Source: Annulohypoxylon bovei var. microspora (lineage: Eukaryota > Ascomycota > Sordariomycetes > Xylariales > Hypoxylaceae). Taken from it: 64,000 nt of DNA. The notes beneath the pieces were generated by a model that saw only the letters and a list, made by a program, of their open reading frames with translations, was not told the DNA's origin and did no database searches. Where the stretch lies: positions 62,001 through 126,000 of the forward strand of contig MU405280.1 of the NCBI GenBank assembly GCA_022836615.1, in the 5' to 3' direction. This document shows, in pieces, positions 37,710 through 49,100 of the stretch (the stretch's first letter is position 1; every line of letters begins with the position of its first letter). A program made the translations under genes and the position numbers.

Positions 37710-39855
37710 ATGAAGGTGCGTCATTAAATCTAGGATCCCCCTTTCTCTGTTTGTCTTTGAATCATTCCTTATTCCACAATTACCCTTTACTTCTGCTAGA
37801 CATGCCTCTAAAAAAGCATCTTGCTGCCGGTCGCATTCATGTCGCGTTTCAATTTCCATCACGATTCAATGGCTCGAGTTGATCCCGTAGCTAATATCAT
37901 GCGCTCTATCCAGGCTTTAAGAAGATCCATCAAAGGCGACAAGGACAAACCTCAGTTATCCATCGCTCCGAAATCTGCAGTCGCTATTGTTCCCCCGAAA
38001 AAGGTCGGTGTTGTTCGTCCTTACGTGTGTCCTTTCTTCCCACTGACGGCGGCTTGACCCGCTTTTTGTCACCTTCCGACATGATGCTGATGCCCGAGAC
38101 ATTCATAGGTCATTCGAGCTCTCTACGATTATGAAGCAACATCTGCCCAAGAGCTGAGCTTTTCGAGAGGTGATTTCTTCCACGTCATTGGTCGAGAAAA
38201 TGATTCGGATTGGTACGAAGCCTGCAACCCGGCTCTCCCTGATGCACGAGGTCTCGTCCCCGTAGCCTTCTTTCAAGCCCTTGGGCGCACGGAAAGGGAT
38301 AGTGGCCAGTCCGACCCTGGCAATCCAGGTAACCCGCTAGGTCTGAAGAAGGATGACCACGATTCCGGATTCTCCGAGACTAACACAAATGTGCCTCCAA
38401 CCCCAGCACTAAGCCAGCGGAGTTCCAAATCGGTTGTTAAGAACGGCGCTATGGTGTACGGAATTGTCATGTACGACTTTCAAGCTGAAAGAGCGGATGA
38501 GCTAGAGGCGAAAGCTGGCGAGGCGATCATAGTGATTGCGCAATCTAATCCGGAGTGGTTCGTCGCCAAGCCGATCGGTCGTCTGGGAGGCCCTGGTCTC
38601 ATTCCTGTTTCGTTTGTGGAAATCCGAGATATGTCCACGGATACTGCTGTTCCTAACCCACAGGAGGCTGTCAGAAGAGCTGGAGTCCCGCGGGTTGAGG
38701 AATGGAAGAAGATGGCTGCTGATTACAAAAACAGTAGCATCACGTTAGGGAAATTCGAGGCTGGTGGTCCACCAGGTCTGGAGCAAGGCATGGAACGGAT
38801 GAGCTTACAGCCAGGCCAAGGTGGAAACCGCCAGAGTCAACAGCAAAATGCGTCATTCGTAAGCCACAATGAATCACTACGTCCGTGTGCAGTACTATGC
38901 TAACATAATCCCGTGTCAGCAACAGCAATATCAACAGCAAGCCCAGCAGCAACAACGAAATACTATGCAACAAGCCCAGCTCGCTGCCAAATCTACCTCC
39001 CAATTGTATGCACCTATATCAGCCCGGATACCTCGGTACTGTTTTGCCGAGGAGAAGTACTGGTTTGTCATTGAAGCTACTCTGGAGGACGGCCGACACT
39101 GGGAGCTTTCGCGCTACTACGAAGATTTCTACGACTTTCAAATCGCCCTCTTAACCGAATTCCCGGCCGAAGCTGGGAACACAGGCACACAGAAGCGCAC
39201 GCTGCCTTACATGCCTGGTCCTGTTAACTACGTGACCGATGCTATTACAGAGGGACGACTACACAACCTGGACGCTTATGTGAAGAATCTGCTAGGGCAA
39301 CCGGCTTACATCTCTAGGTGCAATTTAGTGAAGCAGTTCTTTGCGCCAAGGGAAGGTGATTATGAAATCGAGCCCCCTTCGAATGGCGACGAATATAGGT
39401 TGTCTGGCGGGTCGCGTTCATCGATCGATTCGCCTAGGGAAGGTAACTCCCGACAATCTTCTAGGAATAACCTGAATGGGAATGGGTACTCTGGATTATC
39501 AGCAGCCCCTAGACAGATGCAAAATGGGCAGCCGCAGATGACCCGACAGGCTTCATCTCTCTCCCAGCCCTCGCAAACATCGCTATCTCCAGGGGTTAAC
39601 CAGGGACAGGCGTCCTTGAAGGTTAAGCTGCACTTTAACGACGACACATTCTTAATACGTGTACCATCGGATACCAACTTTCAACAACTATATGAGAGGA
39701 TTAAGGAACGTACTAAAGTCACCAACGGAGATCAAATCCAACTCTTCTACCGAGACGAGCAAAGCGGCGACAAGCTTAGTCTCCTAAGCAACAACGACCT
39801 AAACTATGCTTTAGAGCATAACGAGAAGTTAGTGGTTTTTGTTGAGCAGGTCTAG
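37710..39855 (+). CDS. BEM1: Bem1 polarity scaffold (SH3-SH3-PX-PB1)
   Basis: Four exons (37710-37715, 37914-38003, 38109-38858, 38920-39855) join in frame to 593 aa. Exon 1 is a 6-nt microexon coding only Met-Lys; joined to ALRRSIKGDKDKP it gives the N-terminus usual for filamentous-fungal Bem1. Domains in order: SH3 at 33-92 (ALYDYEA ... DWYEACNP ... GLVPVAFF), SH3 at about 147-206 (VMYDFQAERADELEAKAGE), a Q-rich linker, PX at about 312-425 (RYCFAEEKYWFVIEA, WELSRYYEDFYDFQ), and PB1 in the last 80 residues. The second SH3 binds PAK kinases, PX binds membrane phosphoinositides and PB1 binds the Cdc42 exchange factor Cdc24, holding the Cdc42 module at growth sites. It would act at hyphal tips and septa, and with NADPH oxidase in filamentous fungi. 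Confidence 0.93.
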
Positions 39856-42097
39856 GACATTACGGAACGGTTGATACCCCAAAATATGAGAATATTTCCA
39901 TCTACAATATACCCAATACGCTTCTTCCTTCTTCCTTCTTCGTCCTATTAGCATTTACGCCGACGGTCCAGCAACTTCTTTTTTTCGAATTTGATGCATG
40001 AGTCCCCGGTAACGCTTCAGCCCGTGTCATATCACCTTGGCATAATCACTATAACCTTCAACATACGAATACAACCTGTTCTTCGACTCAACAGCATGCA
40101 GCATTTTCTCTGTGCATTGTAGTAGCTGGTGTAATGTCGTCCAACGGAATGCAATTCACTTGGGGTAGTGCTTCAAGTAGTAGATATTGCCGAACGGTTG
40201 TTCGGAATGAGTTTACTGCTGCGAGTTTCTAATACCTTTCTCCTTCTTTCAATGCTGCCATAGCCACTTATTCGCATCGTTTTCTTTCGATGTCTTCAAA
40301 ATCTTCTCAACATTCTGGGCCCGGTCGAAAATGGCATTCATAGGTCAGCCTTTTTCAAGTCGTTTATAGGGTATACCTTACGGTTCGGCGTGAATATGGG
40401 TTGCTTTTCTCTGTCGGGACGGATTCCACTAGGGCTTTCTGTTTCCATATTCAAATTCCCAACTTCTTTGTCAGGTTTTTTTTTTTCCTCCGAGGTTATC
40501 ATCTACTGGATGACGAGTGTGTGGACGAATGAATGATAGGGCGGTTTGATGGAACATACGATACAGCAGGTGTCGGGGTGACCAAGGGGGCGTCCAGTGG
40601 CATTCACAATTGGGGGGGAATCCTGAGACCTTCCGGAGGCTGTTCCGAGGCTTCGATCCTATTCGTGAGCGTAATATATCTCGAACAGGCATCCTTCGGC
40701 CAGGTGGATGAGGAGATCACGAATCAAGCAAGCAGGAGGATGATAAAGGATGCTCCAGCAGCAATATGCACATGATTCACATGCTTCCTAGCTCCAAGAT
40801 ACCTTCTACTCCATAGCACTAGGGAATGAAATGGAAGGGAATGCTGAATGACTTTTATTTCCTGCTTTTGATTCGTGAGGCTAAATTGGAAATAAATGAT
40901 AGGCGACGTTTGCATCTATTTGAATAGGTACATATACGAATATTGATGATTCTAGCATCTGGATTTCCTTTTCTATTTTCTCGTTTCTCTATTACCATAC
41001 AATTGCCCCTCCATCTCATATTCAGTTACTAGAAGTCGATAAATCATTTTAGCCATACCTGGTATGTACTAGTGTTTAGCCGGTGTACCTAGATAGGAAG
41101 CATACCGTAGACGAGGATCAGTGATGAATTTTCTCATCCTGTTTAATTGCACATCATGATTTACTGGGCAAGGGAAGAGGGAAGATAGGTACCTGGTAGG
41201 TAGATAGAACAAACAGACAAACAAACATTGATTAGAGCGTAGCAATAAATGACGCGACAGCATGCATATTTGGCATGTATTCATGTCGCAAATTCCATAC
41301 TCAGAAGATCATGCATCATGAGTACATTTGCATCTAATTGTGATTCATATATTTCAAGTTTACCCGCCACTTATTGCGGACAGGCACGACTAAGATGATA
41401 GGTACTAGCTGTTGGAAGTATCGAATAATGATGAGCACTTTCTAGTTCATAGAAGGATATTTCATGTCAGGTGTACCTACCTACCCGGTAGATAGTCCAA
41501 TAAATCCAGAACGGTGTAAGTAGATAGCTATCTGGAAAGAACGATATGCATTGCTACCTTAGGCTGCTTAGGCCAACATTGACGGTGATTTGCATATGAA
41601 ACGGCGGTGGACTTTGGTGGACTTTGGGGAACTTTAACGCATAAAGCCCTTCAATGCAATGAGGGGCACAGACCACTAAAGCTTATGCCTGTTAATTCCA
41701 GGAATCAGCAAGGGGCCCAGTTATTAATTGGACAGGAAGGTACGATAGCCCCTGCCACCTCGACTTTAGCTTGCACAAAAAAACCTCTTCAGCCACAAAA
41801 CCCGCCGACCCCGATTTCTCCTCCTTTCATTAAGCACAAACGCGCCCCCTTTACAACCAAAACCCGGATTCGAGTTCGTTTACACGATTAGACCGGTGAA
41901 TTTCATTGAATCAATTGAGGATTCACGTCTTTTTTCCCATCTAATCCGTAAAAGATTACCTCACTACCCGAAGCGAAGCATATCATCGCCCATCGCTATA
42001 CCCTACTATACCGATAATCATTCTAACCATCAATCACCTGGCACCTGGCATCAACCATTTAATCATCTAATCATCTAATCTCAATCTCAATCTCAAC
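39856..42097. other. Intergenic, no gene supported
   Basis: The interval contains the BEM1 3' flank (CTTC repeats near 39920-39945) and the upstream region of the CENP-B-like gene. Simple repeats: GGTGGACTTT twice at 41606-41626, and ATCATCTA/ATCTCA runs immediately before the start at 42098. AGGTACCT lies at 41187-41194. Short frames at 41607-41891 and 41896-42078 lie in the leader region and look non-coding. Confidence 0.55.
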
Positions 42098-43192
42098 ATG
42101 TCGTCGGACGTTCCCGCAGTCCCCGACTCACCTTCTGTCATCGGAACGCCTAAGGAGCGACATTCTCTTACCCTTGACCAGCGTCGCGCCCTTCGCCGTT
42201 GGGCCCATTCGCAATCAACCCGACCATCTCACAAGGCATGTATTGAATGGTTCTACAGTCAATATGGTCAAAACATTAGCCAGTCAACTATTAGTCATTC
42301 TCTTTCACCCAAGTATGCGCGTCTCGACAATGACAATCAATTCAGCGGCTCGCGTCTGCGCTTTGGCAACTGGCCCGACGTAGAGAAGCTCGTCTTGCTT
42401 TGGCACGGCCAAGTTGTCGCGTCTGGTCGCAATCCTTCTAACGAGGAGCTAGCCGAGAAGGCCAAGTCAATCTTTCAACAGCTTCCTCGTTACAAGGACG
42501 AGTCACCACCCGAGTTTTCTCCTGGTTGGATTCATCGATTCAAGAAGCGCTATGGTTTATTAATCCGTCGCCAACGCCGCCACGGCAATGCTTCTAACCC
42601 TGCTGATGACATGCCTTACCTCATTGATGCCGTCCCTCGATTTATGAACATCGGTGCCGACACCAGTCCCGCCGCTATTCGCGATGCTGTCCTTCGTGTT
42701 GTCGGTGTCGAAGCTAGCCTTGCTACCTGCGCTCAGGTCCGCGATGAAGTTGTTCGCCGCATTGAGAATCCTAGCCCTGCACCTCTCCCCACCCTTGCCG
42801 GCGCAACCGTCAACCCCGCCGACGCCGCCAATGCATTCGCAGGCACCGATGACCCCGAAGTTGTTCTCCAGAATGCCCTGCGCCAGATGCAGCAGGATGA
42901 AGAGGACGCCGAGGCTCATGCAGCTAGCATCCGCGAGCAGCGCGACAGACAAGAACAAGGTCTTCCTCCTATCGCGCCCAACCTACAGACACCTCAGCCT
43001 CAGCAGCGCACGAATGCTAGATTCACTCCCGCCGGAGCTGAAGACCCGTCTCTCACCCTGACACCTATCTCGGCCGGTGGTGCCCTTGCTGGCGCAGATC
43101 GACCTATCCGTTGCCCCTTCTGCGTCAACCAGCGAATGCTCCGCACTCTTAAGGAGGCTGTGGAACACCTGAGCAGCCACGTCGTCGTCTAA
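42098..43192 (+). CDS. CENP-B-type HTH protein without transposase domain, with C-terminal C2H2 finger
   Basis: This intronless frame of 364 aa contains an N-terminal psq/CENP-B-N helix-turn-helix (about 20-75, LTLDQRRALRRWAHSQ ... SQSTISHSL) and a second CENPB-type helix-turn-helix (about 88-155, WPDVEKLVLLWHGQV ... FSPGWIHRFKKRYGL). These are the two DNA-binding units of pogo-type transposases and of CENP-B. The DDE nuclease that should follow is missing; residues 160-330 are Ala/Pro/Gln-rich and polar. The end carries Cys339, Cys342, His357 and His361 (C-x2-C-x14-H-x3-H), a possible zinc finger. The open, intact frame without stops suggests a host-kept DNA-binding protein rather than transposon debris. 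Its binding sites and role (chromatin, centromere or transcription) are unknown. It stands alone on the plus strand. Confidence 0.82.
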   Translation: MSSDVPAVPDSPSVIGTPKERHSLTLDQRRALRRWAHSQSTRPSHKACIEWFYSQYGQNISQSTISHSLSPKYARLDNDNQFSGSRLRFGNWPDVEKLVLLWHGQVVASGRNPSNEELAEKAKSIFQQLPRYKDESPPEFSPGWIHRFKKRYGLLIRRQRRHGNASNPADDMPYLIDAVPRFMNIGADTSPAAIRDAVLRVVGVEASLATCAQVRDEVVRRIENPSPAPLPTLAGATVNPADAANAFAGTDDPEVVLQNALRQMQQDEEDAEAHAASIREQRDRQEQGLPPIAPNLQTPQPQQRTNARFTPAGAEDPSLTLTPISAGGALAGADRPIRCPFCVNQRMLRTLKEAVEHLSSHVVV

Positions 43193-44363
43193 GAGGACAC
43201 TCCTTCTCCGTCTCCTTCCATGGAGCAACAGTTGATTTCATACTAGTGGTCTGTCATTCATGACCACATTCTAAGGGGAGTTGGTGTTTGTGCGATGGAC
43301 CAAGGTTACGGAAGGGGAGGTTTATGAGGCGCTCGGAGTTCGACTTGCCTTCTTCGCAGGATGGGATATCCTTTTATGCTCTACACATGGCTATGTGAAG
43401 GAGCAATGCAAAATACGGGGTCAGCAATGGCATTAAGTTGAATTGGCTTGATCTTTTTTCCCTTTTTCTCCTTCCCTTTCCTTTTGCTTTTAGTAGCACA
43501 AAGGAGTGCTTCACCTCTAATGCACGCAAACTGAGGAGGGAGCGCAACGCGCAGATCACGAAAAGGCAATTTGACATCGGTGTGCATCGTCGCCGCTAGG
43601 TAGCAGATTCACTAATTCTATGTGTTTGACACTTTCACCCATTTGATTATTCTTTGAAGATTAGTGATTGTAGGATTTGGCTTCGTGAACATCAAATGGT
43701 TTAATTACTAGTAGGCTTCTATCATCTTTGTACCTATCGCCAATACCCACAGCGCCACAGGTAAGAGAATCGTGCTAGAAGAATATCCCTTAATAGGATA
43801 CGCAACTTTAAACTCGAGATCTCACGACAAGGTTGTAGTTGTATTTATGCTATGCTTATATTTCTGTTCTGTACTTGCATATATTAACTAATCTAGTTTA
43901 TGCAATCTTCAACAAGAAACGAGGACGACTTCTTTTCTATCCTTCTAAGCTAGATACTCTAGATCTTTCATATGCAGTAGTCTTGAAAAGGGATGTAGCA
44001 ACGTTCACTACGACGAAACGAAGCAAATTCAAATCCAAGCCAAGACGCCCCCAAGCCCGTATATGTTCATGATATATACGTGATGCCACTCTCAAAGCAA
44101 ATAGCCGCCCGAATCCCCTTACTCAATGCTGTCATAATCAAAATCTTCACCACCTCATATCCTTTCCAGAAACGCCGTAAAAACATGCCGATAATCGACA
44201 AAATGCCCGCCCACAATGCACCACTTCATTTCTTTATATAGCCGACTCCAAATATGTCCGTGATCTCCCAAAGCATTAGATTAAATATCATGATATCGTC
44301 GTTTTCCAGTTTATACAAAACACCAGATCTCTTTTAAGTACCGATTCCGATCCCGATTCCGAA
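43193..44363. other. Intergenic between converging genes, no gene seen
   Basis: AT-rich 1.2-kb interval holding the 3' flanks of the CENP-B-like gene and of the surface protein. No supported frame; a 77-codon plus-strand frame at 43839 lacks any recognisable feature. Confidence 0.6.
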
Positions 44364-46175
44364 TTACAACCACATCAGATTCCTCCCCTGCTGCCTGTTC
44401 TGCTGCCACAGCGGTCTGTTCCCCGGCGTCGTGCTCCTCGGGGGGCTGGTGCCCGGGGACGTCGCGCCCGACCTCGGCGGAGTGTCGTCCGGGTTTATGA
44501 CGGTGAGCGGCTGCTGGTCGTACTCCATCTCCTGGGTGCCGATGCCCGCGCTCGAGTACGCGCGCGAGAAGTCATCGATCTCGGAGGAGCTCACGCCGCG
44601 GCCGTAGTCGCTGCTGTTGTTGCTGCTGCTGCTACTGTTGATGTTATTAATATTTATATTATTATTATTGTTGTTGTTGTTGTTAGAATAGTCGTGTTCC
44701 TGCGTGTGCTCCTCCTCGGCTACGGGCGCGAGCCCGGTCCCCACGCCGGCTAGGGGCACTACGCGGATGGTCGCAGGGTGGTACCGCAGGGGCTGCGAGA
44801 ACCCGCGGTTATTAGAGTTCGTCCTCGCTACAGCGGGGACTGGGCCCGGGGCTGCTCGCCACGGCTCGGACGGCGGGTAGTACGGCTGTTGTCCATTGTT
44901 GTTTGCGTATTGGGTTAATGGCCGCCTGTCCTCCTCCTCGTCTTGCCACGATGGGAGAGGCGCAAACGCCGCGCCGTGGGATCGCATTGGGCTACGTAAT
45001 TTATTAGTGGGGCTCGTAATAGGGGGAAAGGGCAAATCCAAGGCTTACCTAATATAGCTCGTTGTTGGGGGTGCATCCGTTGGTAAAGGGCCAGGACCTT
45101 CACGATCATTGCCTCGCCGCTTCCGCAGGTAGTAGAATATAATAGCAGCTATTACCGCTATGAGGACGGCGGCTCCACTGATAGATCCTCCGATGATGGC
45201 TCCTTTGTTAGTGGCATTATTTCCTGCCCCCGTCGTGGGTGCACTGGGATCAGTAGACGACTCTGGTGGAGTACCGTCTGAAGATGCTGAACCTCCTGTG
45301 GTATTCGGCAATCCAGTGGTGGAGGAAGATGATGTGGTAGTAGATGAGGATGAGGACGAAGATGAAGAAGACGAAGATGACGACGACGACGATGAGGAAG
45401 ATGATAAGGACGATGATAAAGTCGAAGGTAATGACGAAGTGTGCGAGCCTAAGGCTGATGATGCAGACGTAGCAGAAGGCAACGTCGCATCTGATGATGT
45501 TTGTGGCGCCGTGCCGGACCCGCTAGAAGAAGGATTCCCGTCGGGATCGGCCGTATCACTTGGGGAAGGCTGGGACCCAATAGAAGTCGGTTCGGAAAGG
45601 TGAACGGGCAATGCCGTAAGTGGCATCGATGTCTCTTCAAATACTAGGCTTGACATACCATCGGCGGACGTCTCGACAGTGGTGCCTAGTGACGATGCGG
45701 TTCCGCAGCCAAACTGGAAGTATCCGCCAGCAAACTCATTCCTGTAACATAGATCTGATCCTTGACACGTATACACGTAAGGGTTGATTTCGGTTTGCGG
45801 TGAATTGTTCCAGTCGACGCATCCCGTAAATATACCCGTCGAGCAAGTTCCGCCGTCCGGACAACAGCCCACCACCCCGTGGTCCTGTTCCAATACACAA
45901 TGGGACCCCGCTAAGCATGTCGCAGGTAGGTTTGGATCCCCTCCGATATAACCACAAACTGTGTTCTGCGCTTGTCTTCGTAACAAGTCGGAAAGTAAGA
46001 CAGGAGCTTCTGTGGGCTGCGGAAAAGGAACAACATTCAGCTCATGTAAATCCACAGTCTTCGTTTGCCTAGGCAGCGCATGACCATTTGTCAAACCAAA
46101 TGCTACGCTGATGAGGAGAACAGCGGTGGCTGGAGGAAGTTGAAGGAAGCAGGCCTTGAACGGTGAACAAGTCAT
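44364..46175 (-). CDS. Cys-rich, Ser-rich single-pass cell-surface protein
   Basis: Two exons (46175-45049, 44991-44364) with a 57-bp intron join in frame to 584 aa. A signal peptide covers about residues 1-32. A Cys-rich ectodomain (about 70-160) has ten Cys at 74, 87, 93, 104, 105, 111, 119, 137, 143 and 157. A Ser/Thr-rich stalk (about 195-320) follows, including a Ser run of about 20 residues (258-278), likely O-mannosylated. One membrane helix lies at about 326-350 (with GxxxG-like small residues), then RKRR and a 235-residue cytosolic tail with Pro motifs and an Asn-run. The plan resembles fungal cell-wall sensors of Wsc/Mid2 type, but the Cys pattern is not an obvious WSC domain, so the exact family is unassigned. 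The Ser and Asn runs come from unstable trinucleotide DNA and may vary in length. Confidence 0.82.
44635..44690. repeat. ATT/GTT trinucleotide tract coding the Asn/Ile run of the surface protein tail
   Basis: Imperfect ATT and GTT triplets on the plus strand (44640-44690) encode an Asn run with interspersed Ile on the minus strand. A similar run of GAT/GAG/GAA triplets at about 45330-45420 encodes the Ser tract on the minus strand and gives a false acidic frame on the plus strand. Confidence 0.8.
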
Positions 46176-49100
46176 GGCTCAAACCACGACTACTTAGGTA
46201 GTAGACAACCAGCCAAGTTAGGAATGTAGGAATGGAGGAAAAGGAAATAAATTTTGACCCAAATTGGCATCAAGAACGAGAAGGAACAAGAATGAAGATT
46301 GGAGCCGCTGAGAAGGGTCTTTTAAAAAAAGAGGTGAAGCCAAGGTAGCAGTAAACTACTGCACATGCACGACCGGGGTGTTACACAACAAGGCTGAGAC
46401 TTGCTCAAGTGTCGCTGCAAAATCTAGAAATAGGTCTTTGATGCGGGCGTGTCTTACATCTGTCGCTATCCATAGCATAGTGCAGAAGCTATGAATATCA
46501 TTCGAACGCGTTGGAGGAAGAAAGTCTAGTCGTCTCTCGGGCTACCTCGCATCATCTTGATGATAACATTCTCAAACCTTTGAAGGCAAAACATATTCGC
46601 GAACTTCGTGGCAGAAGCATTGCCACCGATGAGATCAGGTTCCCTCTCGGCCAGCAAGAAATCTCAGCGATCGACACGCTACGCAAAGGCAGCCGGTCCA
46701 AGGGTTTCTCGCTAGAGGCTGCAGGGCCTGCAGGGTTCCTAGTCGCGAATGGTTGGAGGGAAAAGTTATGACGAATCACAAAGTGTATATTCGTTGGGAA
46801 TTACTTTTTATAGACATTTCTGACCAATTAAGGTAGATTCGGTAAGAGATGCACAGCCACGGCGGGATGTCGATGAAGGCTCTGGGGACTGGAGATTGTC
46901 AAGGGTCTAGCGACTAAACCCCTGTCCGCTCCCAAGGGACCAACCTCTTCGGCAAAGATCGTTGTTCAGGTCTAGACTTTCCAGTTAAAGGCTGGTAGGA
47001 TTGCTAAAATAATGACATAGCGACTGCAACCTCACAGAAGACATCCCGCGATGCTGGCCGTGATACTCGTTTAATTGAGCATTCGAAAAATCGTACCTGC
47101 TCCAGCATGTAGATAGTTGTCCTCACAAGTTCAACGATACCGACAGAATGGTACGAGTGTTAGCTCTCGGATACGCACTTACACTTCCCGACCTCGTGTT
47201 AGAATCATCCCGGTTTTGAGCGCTGGGATAGATCAGGGTTCTAACTTAATAATTGTAGGCCCAGAAAACCGTTGAATGCTTCAATCAACTTTATCTGGTG
47301 CCAACTAATCCGGGCGCAACGGTTGGTATCCCTTGAAGGGCCGAATTACGTAACCTGGGCCACCTGCCACTATGCAGGCGAATCGTGAGATGCTTTTGTA
47401 CCTGCATTAATGTAGTCGTACGAGTCAGAAAAGCAATGCAGCTAGAAAACCACTGCCCCAGGTGCGGAGTTGCGAGTGATCAAAACCAGTGAACGCCAGC
47501 CTTCTCTTTCGTCTTTCGGGATATGTGAAACGTACGGCTCTAGACATAAGAGATTTCGAGCGTGCTCGGAAAACAATTACATTCCGATTCCGGGGTCTGA
47601 GACGCATTGAAGCCGTCTCGGTGCGCTGGCCGTCCACATAGCTAGACGCCGCTACCGTAAACTTTGAGCGTGCCGATGCAGTTTTGATACACCAGTGGGC
47701 CCTCACGGATGTCCATTGGAGAAGAACAATATCAACCGTGCTCGTAGTCGCGAGTGGCCGGCGAGTCGCTGGGTCGCCCAGGAAAAAGTCCCGAGAGGTT
47801 GGCGAGAGACCAACGTGGGTAAACGCTAATGCGCGGTGATGGACTGATGAAGGATACGAGAAATGCCGAATCTAGGGGGTCAAAGATTGATCGTATGAAG
47901 ATGAGTCCCGTAATGACCGCTGGTGATTATTTGCTGCCATATTACAGTTCCACAGAAATATGTTAATCAGTCGAGCGGCGAATGTTAGTATGAGTGAGTG
48001 GATGAGTTATCTCCCGAACTGGCAACTGACAGCAGTACATGAAGGTCCAAAACAAAAACCACTTTGATTGGTTAAAAAAGCTTAGTAATCACCACTATTT
48101 TGCACTAACAAAAAAAGGTTATTTCACGGCGTAGAAATGCTGATACTGTTAGGCGCTGGTACATGTGACATGGGCAAAATTAGTATGGAAGAGTATGTAC
48201 TTGATTTTCTTGAATTTTAATTGGTTGCATCTTATGGTGTTTTATGGGTCATTGTACCTGCTGTCAGTTGCCAGTTCGGGAGATAAGGCATATGTAGAAA
48301 AGCAAGAAAAAGATGTTAGGATCGGACGAGAGAGGCCGTTTATTGCCTAGATTCGGCACTGCCACAGTCAAATTGTGGCGTGGATGAATCGTGGCAGATG
48401 TGGCAAGGAACCTTGTATCTTCTCATTCCTCTTTCCATCTCATCGACTGATTTCACAATACACCGTTCGTCGCTTTTAGAACGGCCTGATCATTCGTGCA
48501 GAAGCTATTGGGCTCCTATATAGAAAGTTTATACATATAAATATAACTACACCACTATCCATCGTAGATAGTACCTAGGTAACTATTAGATTGTATTCCA
48601 GGAATACAGGTATCTTAAAACACACCCAAAACTCGAGATTTCAAAAAGTCTGAAATTTACTAGTGAAGAGCCTTTAGTGGACACGACTTTTTATAGCATG
48701 TCTTAATTGCTTCTTGTCTTCCTAACATAATATCTAGGGCTAGGGTTATGGTAAGTTGTTTCTTGTCGATGAATTAGCAGAAAAGTGACACTGCTTTTCC
48801 TAACCTTAAAATCAAGATTTCATAATCACTATCATGTTAACCTCCTGAGTAGCTCGTTAGGGGATGGAAGAAGATACAATTGTTGAGTATCAATAGGAGC
48901 TTTCATCCATAATAAGTAAATACTGACGGTGCCTTTTCACCCAAGACTCACATAAGGGGCAATGAAAAGGGGCGTATTTCACCACAATATCGCCCATCTC
49001 GGCAAATGGGTAGTATCGAGGTCAAAGAAAACAATGAATATAAAAAATTGACAACTTATTATTGCTCCAGTATGTTTATAAGTAGATGGGATTGTATACA

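Noticed and set aside
45160..45603. 147-codon plus-strand frame rich in Asp/Glu
   Set aside because: It is the complement of the Ser-rich tract of the surface protein, which has signal peptide, Cys-rich head and membrane helix.
46511..46771. 86-codon plus-strand frame in the gene-poor stretch
   Set aside because: No splice partners or family; opposite strand is equally open.
47864..48358. 13-bp inverted repeat TGCCGAATCTAGG flanking the MITE at 48010
   Set aside because: A match of this length within 500 bp is expected about once by chance in 64 kb, there is no target duplication, and similarity stops at the 13 bp.
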